This document shows, piece after piece, positions 15,549 to 23,771 of a stretch of 64,000 nucleotides of DNA (position 1 is the stretch's first letter; the number at the start of each line of letters is the position of its first letter). Under the pieces are notes generated by a model. That model had not been told where the DNA came from. It saw only the letters and a program-made list of their open reading frames with translations, and searched no databases. The position numbers were made by a program, and so were the translations under genes. The stretch is taken from positions 4,960,001 through 5,024,000 of the forward strand of contig OY759970.1 in assembly GCA_963662965.1 (NCBI GenBank), given 5' to 3'. The DNA is from DTWD01 sp963662965 (GTDB lineage Bacteria; Acidobacteriota; Vicinamibacteria; Vicinamibacterales; UBA8438).

Positions 15549-17747
15549 TCAGGCAAGGTCGAAGCGATCAAGATTCATCACCCTGTCCCACGCAGCCACA
15601 AAGTCACGCACGAACGCCTGCTGCGAGTCGTCACATGCATAGACTTCAGCGATGGCTCGGAGCTGGGAGTTCGAACCGAAGACGAGGTCGACGGCGGTGC
15701 CGGTCCACTTGAGCTCGCCCGTCCCCTGATCGCGTCCCTCGAACACGTGCTCGGATGTGGAGGATGCCTGCCACTTAGTGTTCATGTCGAGCAGGTTCAC
15801 AAAGAAATCATTGGTCAACATCTCAGGCCGCTTGGTGAAGACGCCGAGTTCGGACTGCCAGGCGTTTGCATTCAGGACGCGCATGCCGCCGACGAGAACC
15901 GTCATCTCAGGAGCGGTCAGCGTCAGCATGTGCGCCCGATCCACCAGCAGCTCCTCCGCCGATCTTTGGTGTCCAACTCCGAGGTAGTTGCGAAACCCGT
16001 CTGCGGTGGGTTCGAGCACGGCAAATGAGTCCACGTCGGTTTGCTCAAGCGACGCGTCCGTGCGCCCCGGCGAGAAGGGAACCTGCACGTTGTGCCCGGC
16101 GTTCTTCGCAGCTTCCTCGACGGCTGCGCACCCAGCTAGAACGATCACGTCAGCGAGCGAGACCATCTTCCCGTTCGACTGCGAGCTGTTGAATTCCGTT
16201 TGGATCTCATCCAGTGTCTGCAGCACCTTCCCCAGTTCGGCCGGGTTGTTCACTTCCCAATCCTTCTGCGGCGCGAGGTTAATGCGCGCCCCATTCGCCC
16301 CACCGCGTTTGTCGGTGCCACGGAACGTTGCTGCCGATGCCCAGGCGGTCGAGACCAGTTGCGAAATAGACAGCCCTGATCCGACTATCTTGCCTTTGAG
16401 GTCAGCGATATCTTGCTCTCCAATCAATTCATGAGTGACGCCGGGGACGGGGTCTTGCCACAACTGCGCCTCCGCAGGAACCAACGGGCCGAGACACCGC
16501 TTGCGAGGCCCCATGTCGCGGTGCGTCAGCTTGTACCACGCCTTGGCGAAGGCATCTGCAAACTCCTCCGGGTTCTCGTGGAACCGCTTCGAAATCGGCG
16601 CATAGATCGGGTCCATTTTCAGTGCGAGATCCGTTGTGAACATCATGGGAGCGTGCTTCTTCGAGGGATCGTGAGCATCCGGCACGGTGCCCTCTGCAGA
16701 TGCATTTGTGGGAGTCCACTGTGTCGCACCGGCAGGACTCTTCACCTGCTCCCATTCGTAGCCGAAAAGGTTGTCGAAGTAATTGTTGTCCCACTTCACT
16801 GGGCTGGTTGTCCAGGCGCCCTCCAAGCCGCTGCTGATCGCATCGCCGGCTTTGCCGCTGCCAAAGCTGTTCTTCCAGCCTAGGCCTTGCTCCTCTAGGC
16901 TGGCACCCTCTGGTTCGGGACCGACGTACTGGTCCGCATCGGCAGAACCATGTGCTTTACCAAACGTGTGTCCCCCAGCAATGAGCGCAACCGTCTCCTC
17001 GTCATTCATCGCCATGCGGCCGAACGTTTCTCGAATGTCCCTTGCTGCACTGAGCGGATCTGGGTTACCGTTCGGTCCCTCCGGATTCACGTAGATCAGG
17101 CCCATTTGAACGTTGCCGAGAGGCTCCTCGAGTTCCCTGTCACCGCTGTAGCGCTTGTCTGCAAGCCACGTGTCCTCAGGCCCCCAGTAAATGTCCTCTT
17201 CGGGCTCCCAAACGTCCTCGCGCCCGCCAGCGAAACCGAGCGTCTTGAATCCCATCGACTCCAGGGCACAGTTGCCGGCAAATATCATCAGGTCGGCCCA
17301 CGAGATTTTCAGGCCGTACTTCTGCTTAATCGGCCAGAGCAACAAGCGCGCCTTGTCGAGGTTCACGTTGTCGGGCCAACTGTTGAGGGGCGCAAAGCGT
17401 AGTGTGCCGGAGGATGCGCCGCCGCGGCCGTCACCGATGCGGTACGTGCCTGCACTGTGCCACGCCATCCGAATGAAGAGCGGGCCATAGTGACCGTAGT
17501 CGGCCGGCCACCAGTCTTTCGACGTCGTCATCAACCCATCGATGTCCTTCTTCAGTGCATCCAGGTCAAGTTTCTCGAACTCCTCAGCGTATTTGAAATC
17601 CTTACCCATAGGATCTGACAGGGAAGAATTCTGGTGGAGAATCTTAAGGTTCAACTGATTCGGCCACCAGTGTTGGTTCGACATGGTCCCAACCGCCGTG
17701 TGTCTGTGAGGCCCGCCCAACGCCGGGCACTTGCTTTCGCTCTCCAT
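15549..17747 (-). CDS. katG: Catalase-peroxidase
   Basis: Haem enzyme that destroys hydrogen peroxide by catalase and peroxidase activity, usually cytoplasmic. 732 residues, normal for KatG, with two tandem peroxidase-like domains. In the N-terminal domain the distal site R93-W96-H97 is seen in FIRMAWHSAGTYR. The tyrosine of the Met-Tyr-Trp cross-link is in VQMGLIYVNPEGPNG, and the proximal His in ALIAGGHTFGKAHG. The C-terminal domain keeps LVSTAWASAATFRGTDKRGG and VIVLAGCAAVEEAAK. The ATG at 17747 has GGAG shortly upstream and gives the family's usual MxSESKCP beginning. An ATG at 17837 with GAGGAG six bases upstream would add 30 charged residues and cannot be excluded. It stands alone, with dispersed repeats upstream. 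OxyR/Fur sites were not identified. Confidence 0.95.
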   Translation of the reverse strand: MESESKCPALGGPHRHTAVGTMSNQHWWPNQLNLKILHQNSSLSDPMGKDFKYAEEFEKLDLDALKKDIDGLMTTSKDWWPADYGHYGPLFIRMAWHSAGTYRIGDGRGGASSGTLRFAPLNSWPDNVNLDKARLLLWPIKQKYGLKISWADLMIFAGNCALESMGFKTLGFAGGREDVWEPEEDIYWGPEDTWLADKRYSGDRELEEPLGNVQMGLIYVNPEGPNGNPDPLSAARDIRETFGRMAMNDEETVALIAGGHTFGKAHGSADADQYVGPEPEGASLEEQGLGWKNSFGSGKAGDAISSGLEGAWTTSPVKWDNNYFDNLFGYEWEQVKSPAGATQWTPTNASAEGTVPDAHDPSKKHAPMMFTTDLALKMDPIYAPISKRFHENPEEFADAFAKAWYKLTHRDMGPRKRCLGPLVPAEAQLWQDPVPGVTHELIGEQDIADLKGKIVGSGLSISQLVSTAWASAATFRGTDKRGGANGARINLAPQKDWEVNNPAELGKVLQTLDEIQTEFNSSQSNGKMVSLADVIVLAGCAAVEEAAKNAGHNVQVPFSPGRTDASLEQTDVDSFAVLEPTADGFRNYLGVGHQRSAEELLVDRAHMLTLTAPEMTVLVGGMRVLNANAWQSELGVFTKRPEMLTNDFFVNLLDMNTKWQASSTSEHVFEGRDQGTGELKWTGTAVDLVFGSNSQLRAIAEVYACDDSQQAFVRDFVAAWDRVMNLDRFDLA

Positions 17748-17890
17748 GTTCTCTCCAATCGTGTTCTGCATTTTCTCCAATCTGTGGAGTCGGCTTCTCG
17801 CCGCCTCTAGTTCAGCTTCTACCTCTACTCGCACCATCGGCAGCTCCTCGTCGTGTCCGGCTCGAGGGTACGGTGAGGAACCTACCCTAG

Positions 17891-18027
17891 CGCAGAGCGG
17901 CGGTCGATTCAACGGGGACGGGGGTTACAGCTCGTGTCTACAGGCCGGGGCCAGTTCAGGCAGCAACCTGCGCTTTTCCTTGGAGTTTTGGCGTCCACAT
18001 AAGTGCGATTCCCCTTGGGGACGCCAC
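17891..18027. repeat. Dispersed motif plus a copy of the hairpin repeat
   Basis: GGCGGTCGATTCAACGGGGA at about 17891 is followed by a degenerate tail. At 17988-18027 the inverted repeat of 614-653 recurs with its 38-base core unchanged. No gene is seen between 17748 and 18161. Confidence 0.65.
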
Positions 18028-18161
18028 CCACAGCACGTCGCCCGTCTCCCGCGGCCTCGGGGGCGACCCTACGATAGGCGCGGGGCGAGTTGCGCTGGCC
18101 GGAACCTGACGATACAGTGCGAGGCATTCACCGGGATTCCGGCACGACCGGCACTACAGAC

Positions 18162-21100
18162 ATGTCGACCCGCCTCCTCAAGCTCATTGCGCCGGCGGCC
18201 GTGTTCCTTGGGGCGGCCGTGTCGTCGCCCGCGCAGCCAGCGCCGACCGCCGACCAGGCGGAGTTCTTCGAGACCACGATCCGGCCGCTGCTGGCCGACA
18301 ACTGCTTCCAGTGCCACGACTCTCGCACCACGACCCCGTCGGGTGGCCTGCGGCTCGACAGCCGTGACGGGTTGCTCGCCGGTGGCGACACCGGACCGGC
18401 GATGGTGCCGGGCGACGCCGCGGCCAGCGCGCTCGTGCGGCGGGTGCTGGGACGGCCGGCGCTGATGCCGCCCACTGGTGCGCTCGCCGAGGGTCAGATT
18501 GCCGCGCTGGCGGAGTGGGTCGAGATGGGGGCGCCGTGGCCGGCTGGAGCACGCGCAGCGGCGGACCCTCCAGACCCGTCGGAGCCGTTCGACCTGGACC
18601 GTCGGCGGCGCGAGCACTGGGCCTGGCAGCCGGTCCGCCCGGTGGCGCCGCCGGCCGTTTCTGACCCCACCTGGTCCGCCCGGCCGGTCGACCGCTTCAT
18701 CAGGGCGCGCCTCGACAGCGAAGGGCTCGTACCGGCCGGTCCGGCTGACCGGCTGACGCTCATCCGCCGGCTGTCGTTCGACCTGCGCGGCCTCCCGCCG
18801 ACCCTGGCCGAGGTCGCGCGGTTCGTCGGCGACCGTTCGCCGGACGCCTACCAGGCGCTGGTCGACCGCTATCTGGCCTCGCCCCGGTTCGGCGAGCGCT
18901 GGGCCCGGCACTGGATGGACCTGGTGCGCTACAGCGAGTCGCATGGCAGCGAGGGCGACCCGGACATCCCGGAGGCGTGGCGGTATCGCGACTACCTTAT
19001 CCGGGCGTTCAACGCCGACGTGCCCTATGACCAGCTCGTGCGGGAGCACCTAGCCGGCGACCTGCTGGGGGAGCCACGGCTCAACCGCACCGACGGGCTG
19101 AACGAGTCGATCATCGGCACCGCTCACTTCCGGCTGGTGGAGCACGGCTACCAGCCGGTCGACCCGTGGGAAGACCGGGTGAAGTGGACCGACAACCAGG
19201 TGGACGTGGTGTCGAAGGCGTTCATGGGTCTGACCGTCTCCTGCGCCCGGTGTCACGACCACAAGTTCGACGCCATCAGCCAGGCGGACTACTACTCGCT
19301 GTTCGGAACGTTGTACGGCGCCCGGCCGACCCAGCGCGCCATTGACGCCCCGGCCCGGCTCGAGACCAACAGGACGGCGCTGGCCGAGGCCAAGGGGGCC
19401 ATCCGCCGCCGGCTGGCTGAGACCTGGCTCGGGGCGGCAGCGGAGATACCGGCGCGGCTGCTCGAGCGGGCCGAGACGTCGGGAGCCCCCGATGGTGACA
19501 CCGACCCCACGGCGCCGGCAGAGACGCTCGATCCGACCGGTCCGGACGGTTCGGTCCTGTCCGTCTGGCGCGAGCTCGCCGACGTCGAGCCGGCCCGGTT
19601 TCCACAGAGGTGGGCGTCGCTTCGAGCGCGGTGGGAGGACGAGATCGCCGACCGCGAGCGCTTCAACGCCGAGCACTTCGAGACCGCGTGGGACCTCAGC
19701 GGACCCGACTACGCGAGCACCGTCGGGCATGGCACCGGACGCACCCAGGCACCGTCGGCGCCCGGTGAGTTCGTCGTCCAGCGGCAGGGCGACCGCGTGC
19801 TGACCGGGATCTACCCGGGTGGCGCCTACACCCACCTGCTGAGCGACAAGCATCCCGGGGTCATCCAGACTCCGCGCTTCACGATCGACAACGACTTCAT
19901 CAGCCTACGGCTGCTGGGGAGCAATCTCAGTTTTGCGGTGCTCGTCATCGAGAACTACGCGGTGCCGCGCGGTGGCATCTACCACCTGCGGTACAGCCCC
20001 AAGCGCGACCGGATGCGGTGGGCGCAGTGGGACACCAGCTTCTGGAAGGGGTTCTCCGCCTACATCGAGTTCGCCACCCAGGACGACGTCACGCAGTTCA
20101 CGTTCGACCCCGAGGATGGCGCCCTGCCCAACCGGCCGACCCGCCGCCGCGACGGGCGGTCGTCGATCGGTGTCAGCCAGGTGCTATTCCACGACAAGGA
20201 CGAGACGCCGCGCGATACGGTGGTGCCGTTGCTGCATTTGCTGGATGCCACCACGGCCGAGCCGCCGACGACGACCGACGAGCTCGCCGCCGCGGTGGCC
20301 GGCGCGCTGAGTGACGTGGTGACGGTCTGGCGAGACGGTCCGCTCACCGAGCGACAGGCGGCGTTCCTCGACGAGGCGGTGCGCGCCGATCTGTTGCCGC
20401 GCGCGCTTGAAGATCTCGAGTCGTTGCGAGGGCCGGTCGCGGCGTATCGACGGCTCGAGCGAGGCGTGCCGGTGGCACGACGGGCGCCTGGGGTGGTGGA
20501 AGAGGCGGCGCCGGACCATCCATTGCTGGTCCGAGGGCACCACAAGAATCTGGGCGAGCCGGTGCCGCGCGGCTTTCTGCACGCGCTCGACCCCAGCCCT
20601 TATCCGGATCCGGGCCAGGTCCGATTGCGGCTCGCCGAGGCGGTCACCGACCCGGAGAATCCGCTCACCGCGCGTGTCGCCGTCAACCGCGTGTGGCGGC
20701 ATCTGTTCGGCTACGGGCTGGTCAGGACCGTAGACAACTTCGGGCGACTCGGCGATCCGCCGTCACATCCCGGGCTGCTCGACACGCTGGCGGCCGGGTT
20801 CGTCCAGGATGGCTACTCCGTGAAGCGGCTCGTGCGGCGGCTGGTCCAGACCGAGACCTACGGGATGAGCAGCGAGGCGTCGGAGGACACCATCGTACGC
20901 GACCCCGACAACCGGTTGCTGCAGCATGCCAACCTGCGCCGGTTGGATGCCGAGGCGATCCGCGATTCGATGCTCTCGGTCTCCGGCAGGCTCGACCCCG
21001 CGATGTACGGCCCGTCGGTGCCGGTGCACTATGCCGCCCGCCACGGCGTCACCGAGGGCGACCCGGACAACGGGCCGGTCGACGGCGACGGCCGCCGCAG

Positions 21101-21500
21101 CATCTATCAGGAGATCCGGCGTAACGCCTACAACCCCTTCTTGCAGGTGTTCGACCAGCCGAAGCCAGCCTCCACCCGCGGCCAGCGTGACTCCACCAAC
21201 GTGCCGGCCCAGTCGCTCACACTCCTCAACAGCCCGTTCGTGATCGGCCAGGCGGCCGAGTGGGGACGCCGGCTGGCCGAGGGGGAGGCGGGCACCGTCG
21301 GAGGGCGGCTCGACCACATGTATCTCAAGGCGTTCGCACGCCGTCCGACCGACATCGAGCGTGCCCGGATGGTCGAGTACCTGAACGGGGCGGCGGCCGG
21401 GCGCGGCACGTCGACCGATCTGCTGCTCTACGACGCGCAGGTCTGGCAGGACGTCGCCCACAGCCTGTTCAATCTGAAGGAGTATCTGTTCATCCGGTAG
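18162..21500 (+). CDS. Planctomycete-type cytochrome c protein (PSCyt1-DUF1549-DUF1553)
   Basis: 1,112-residue exported protein. Signal peptide STRLLKLIAPAAVFLGAAVS, then a cytochrome-c-like PSCyt1 domain with one haem site, NCFQCHDS (C48, C51, H52), and the GDAAASALVRRVLG…MPP block. DUF1549 follows (HWAWQPVRPVAPP … WMDLVRYSESHGSEGD) with a second CxxCH in SCARCHDHKFDAI. A central beta-rich region with a lectin-like look comes next. DUF1553 closes the protein (NPLTARVAVNRVWRHLFGYG, RLDAEAIRDSMLSVSG, FDQPKPASTRGQRDSTNVPAQSLTLLNSPF). The family always pairs with DUF1501 proteins, as here at 21509, eight bases downstream. Its role is not firmly known; oxidative processing of polysaccharide or other polymers at the cell surface has been suggested for such pairs. 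The start at 18162 was chosen because the signal peptide begins there. Confidence 0.85.
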   Translation: MSTRLLKLIAPAAVFLGAAVSSPAQPAPTADQAEFFETTIRPLLADNCFQCHDSRTTTPSGGLRLDSRDGLLAGGDTGPAMVPGDAAASALVRRVLGRPALMPPTGALAEGQIAALAEWVEMGAPWPAGARAAADPPDPSEPFDLDRRRREHWAWQPVRPVAPPAVSDPTWSARPVDRFIRARLDSEGLVPAGPADRLTLIRRLSFDLRGLPPTLAEVARFVGDRSPDAYQALVDRYLASPRFGERWARHWMDLVRYSESHGSEGDPDIPEAWRYRDYLIRAFNADVPYDQLVREHLAGDLLGEPRLNRTDGLNESIIGTAHFRLVEHGYQPVDPWEDRVKWTDNQVDVVSKAFMGLTVSCARCHDHKFDAISQADYYSLFGTLYGARPTQRAIDAPARLETNRTALAEAKGAIRRRLAETWLGAAAEIPARLLERAETSGAPDGDTDPTAPAETLDPTGPDGSVLSVWRELADVEPARFPQRWASLRARWEDEIADRERFNAEHFETAWDLSGPDYASTVGHGTGRTQAPSAPGEFVVQRQGDRVLTGIYPGGAYTHLLSDKHPGVIQTPRFTIDNDFISLRLLGSNLSFAVLVIENYAVPRGGIYHLRYSPKRDRMRWAQWDTSFWKGFSAYIEFATQDDVTQFTFDPEDGALPNRPTRRRDGRSSIGVSQVLFHDKDETPRDTVVPLLHLLDATTAEPPTTTDELAAAVAGALSDVVTVWRDGPLTERQAAFLDEAVRADLLPRALEDLESLRGPVAAYRRLERGVPVARRAPGVVEEAAPDHPLLVRGHHKNLGEPVPRGFLHALDPSPYPDPGQVRLRLAEAVTDPENPLTARVAVNRVWRHLFGYGLVRTVDNFGRLGDPPSHPGLLDTLAAGFVQDGYSVKRLVRRLVQTETYGMSSEASEDTIVRDPDNRLLQHANLRRLDAEAIRDSMLSVSGRLDPAMYGPSVPVHYAARHGVTEGDPDNGPVDGDGRRSIYQEIRRNAYNPFLQVFDQPKPASTRGQRDSTNVPAQSLTLLNSPFVIGQAAEWGRRLAEGEAGTVGGRLDHMYLKAFARRPTDIERARMVEYLNGAAAGRGTSTDLLLYDAQVWQDVAHSLFNLKEYLFIR

Positions 21501-21508
21501 GACCGCGC

Positions 21509-22978
21509 ATGTGCTTCGACCCCCGGCATCATCACGACCACCCCGCCCCGTGTCCGTTCCAGACGCGGCGCGAGATGCTGCGCCGGACGTCGACCGGCTT
21601 CGGCTTCCTCGCGCTGTCGGCTCTGATGGCGGACCGGGCCTACGGAGGACTCGCGCAGGATCCGTCCGAGGGGCCACTGGCGGCGAAGCCGCCGCATTTC
21701 ACACCGAAGGTCAAGAACGTCATCTTCTGCTACATGTCGGGCGGTCTCTCACATATCGACTCGTTCGACCCCAAGCCGCGGCTCGCGGCCGAGGCGGGCG
21801 AACCGATGCCGTTCCAGACCGAGCGGACGATGTTCAACCAGGACGGCAACATCCTACCGAGCCCCTGGGGTTTCACCCGCTACGGTCAGAGCGGCATTCC
21901 GGTGAGCGCGCTCTTTCCCTACATCGGCGGCGTGGCCGACGAGCTGACCGTCATCCGGTCGATGACGGCACCGTTCATGGAGCATGCGCAGGCGAACTTC
22001 TACTTCCACGCGGGCATGCCGTTCAACGGGTTCCCGAGCATGGGCGCCTGGGTGACCTACGGGCTTGGCAGCGAGAACCAGAACCTGCCGGGGTTCGTGG
22101 TGCTCGGCAGCGGTGGCATCCCGCTGGGCGGGGTAAACGTATTCGGCAACGGGTTTCTCCCGGCGGTCCATCAGGGGTCGTTCATCTATCCGGAGAACGC
22201 CGAGCCGCTGAACAACGTGCAGCCGCGGGAGACCGACGCCCGGCAGCGCGACCGGCTGGGACTCATCGGCGACCTGGATGAGGCGTTTGTCGATCGGATC
22301 GGCGGCGACCCGCAGGTAGAAGCTGCGATCGACAACTATGAGATCGCCTACCGGATGCAGACGGCGGTACCCGAGCTGGTCGACCTGTCGGAGGAGACCG
22401 AGGCGACAAGGCAGCTCTACGGGATGGATTCGGCGAACGCCTCCACCGCCGCCTATGGACGGCAGTGTCTCGTGGCGCGCCGGCTGGTCGAGCGAGGCGT
22501 CCGATTCGTCGAGCTGACCATGGTGGGCACCGACGGCATGGGGCAGGCGGCCAACCCCTGGGACCAGCACACCAAGCTCGTCGAGGGTCATGCCGCCAAC
22601 GCGCTGACCGTCGACCAGCCGGTGGCCGGGCTGGTCAGGGACCTGAAGGCACGTGGCCTCCTCGATGAGACCCTGGTCATCTTCTCCGGCGAGTTCGGCC
22701 GGACTCCGTTCGTGCAGGGCACCAACGGGCGCGACCACAACCCCTATGGCTTCAGTCTGTGGCTGGCCGGAGGCGGGGTCAAGCCGGGGTTCATCTACGG
22801 CCAGACCGACGAGTATGGCTATCGCGTCATCGAGAACGCCCACACCGTGCGTGACCTCCACGCCACCGTGCTGACGCTCCTCGGGCTCGACTACCGCGGG
22901 CTGACCTACCGCTTCGGCGGCCGCGACTTCCGCCTGGCCGACGTCGACGGCCACCCGATCCGGGGGATTCTGGCGTAG
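21509..22978 (+). CDS. DUF1501 family protein with twin-arginine-type signal
   Basis: 489 residues. The N-terminus (CFDPRHHHDHPAPCPFQTRREMLRRTSTGFGFLALSALM) carries a Tat-like RREMLRR-hydrophobic signal, so the folded protein is probably exported. The body belongs to DUF1501, related to the alkaline-phosphatase/sulfatase superfamily: NVIFCYMSGGLSHIDSFDPKP near the start, MEHAQANFYFHAGMPFNGFPSMGAWVTYGLG, then GVRFVELTMVG…WDQHTKL and FSGEFGRTPFVQGTNGRDHNPYGFSLWLAGGGVKPG. The D, H and GRDHN elements are the superfamily's metal-site positions. It is almost certainly cotranscribed with the DUF1549/DUF1553 gene and acts with it outside the cytoplasm. Function beyond that is inferred. ATG 21509 gives a complete Tat signal; earlier in-frame codons overlap the previous gene. 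Confidence 0.85.
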   Translation: MCFDPRHHHDHPAPCPFQTRREMLRRTSTGFGFLALSALMADRAYGGLAQDPSEGPLAAKPPHFTPKVKNVIFCYMSGGLSHIDSFDPKPRLAAEAGEPMPFQTERTMFNQDGNILPSPWGFTRYGQSGIPVSALFPYIGGVADELTVIRSMTAPFMEHAQANFYFHAGMPFNGFPSMGAWVTYGLGSENQNLPGFVVLGSGGIPLGGVNVFGNGFLPAVHQGSFIYPENAEPLNNVQPRETDARQRDRLGLIGDLDEAFVDRIGGDPQVEAAIDNYEIAYRMQTAVPELVDLSEETEATRQLYGMDSANASTAAYGRQCLVARRLVERGVRFVELTMVGTDGMGQAANPWDQHTKLVEGHAANALTVDQPVAGLVRDLKARGLLDETLVIFSGEFGRTPFVQGTNGRDHNPYGFSLWLAGGGVKPGFIYGQTDEYGYRVIENAHTVRDLHATVLTLLGLDYRGLTYRFGGRDFRLADVDGHPIRGILA

Positions 22979-23013
22979 CGCCCTCCGTCCGTTGGACCCA
23001 TTGGCGCTGGCCG

Positions 23014-23667
23014 TCAGTGCGCAAACGGCTCGAGCGCTGGCGTTGCGCCCGGACGCAGCGGCGTTCGTGCCGTGTTCAACACCATCGCAATCAGTGTGTA
23101 ATAGCCGCTGAGCCCCACCATGTCGACGATCCCCTGCTCGCCGAACTCGGCGCGCGCTCTGGCGTAGGTGGCGTCGCTCACTCTCCCGTCCCGGTGCAGC
23201 GCGGTGCAAAAGTCGTACAGGGCTTCCTCGTCACCGGCCATCCCGTCCGGGCGCCTCCCGTCAGCGACGGCCGCCGCGATATCGGGACTCAAACCGCCCT
23301 CTAACGCCAGACGATGGTGCGCGGCCCATTCGTAATTCTGCGTCCACTCGCGTGCGGTAATCAGGATGACGAGCTCGGACAAGCGCGGCGGCAACGAGCT
23401 ATTGAACCGCAGGTAGTCGCTCACGCCCCGCAACCGGTTGAGGAGCTCCGGGCTACGCAGGATCACGGCCCACGGACCTCCGGGCTCGCCACGCGCGGCC
23501 CTGAACTCCTCCACCGCCTCCTTCTGCGCCTCCGTCATCTCCTCGTCTGGAATGGGTGGCATCCTGTCTTGGGCCTGTGCACTCATCGAGAAGAGTGAAA
23601 CGAGCACGACGAGCCGGGCGACGCGCCGGATTCGATCCCTGCGTTCGTAATGCGTACATCTCGGCAT
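23014..23667 (-). CDS. Exported carboxymuconolactone decarboxylase-like protein
   Basis: 217 residues. A signal peptide (RVARLVVLVSLFSMSAQA) is followed by an all-helical CMD/AhpD-like domain: EMTEAQKEAVEEFRAARGEP, PPRLSELVILITAREWTQNYEWAAHHRLA and FGEQGIVDMVGLSGYYTLIAMVLNTARTPL. Classical AhpD has a CxxC redox pair; here the equivalent place reads EWTQNYEWAAHH without cysteines, so peroxidase-type chemistry is unlikely. This resembles the many cysteine-free members in Acidobacteriota. The start at 23667 follows GGAGGGATCGTTCC; an upstream frame to 23730 runs through a tRNA relic. It lies tail-to-tail with the DUF1501 gene. A second, distinct member is at 49156-49767 beside a PQQ dehydrogenase. 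Confidence 0.75.
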   Translation of the reverse strand: MPRCTHYERRDRIRRVARLVVLVSLFSMSAQAQDRMPPIPDEEMTEAQKEAVEEFRAARGEPGGPWAVILRSPELLNRLRGVSDYLRFNSSLPPRLSELVILITAREWTQNYEWAAHHRLALEGGLSPDIAAAVADGRRPDGMAGDEEALYDFCTALHRDGRVSDATYARARAEFGEQGIVDMVGLSGYYTLIAMVLNTARTPLRPGATPALEPFAH

Positions 23668-23704
23668 CGGAACGATCCCTCCAATCACGGACGTGTGTTC
23701 GGTC

Positions 23705-23731
23705 GCTGGTTCGATCCCAGCGCGGCCCACC
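23705..23731 (+). other. 3' end of a tRNA gene (relic)
   Basis: GCTGGTTCGATCCCAGC forms a perfect 5-bp T-stem with a 7-base loop and is followed by GCGGCCCACC, seven acceptor bases, a discriminator A and CC. No matching 5' acceptor strand (GGGCCGC) or D and anticodon arms are found upstream. It is therefore only a 3' fragment, as left by an integration event at a tRNA gene. Confidence 0.45.
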
Positions 23732-23771
23732 GGCTAATCGCGGCAGTCACGTGACATGACGTAGTCTGGCG

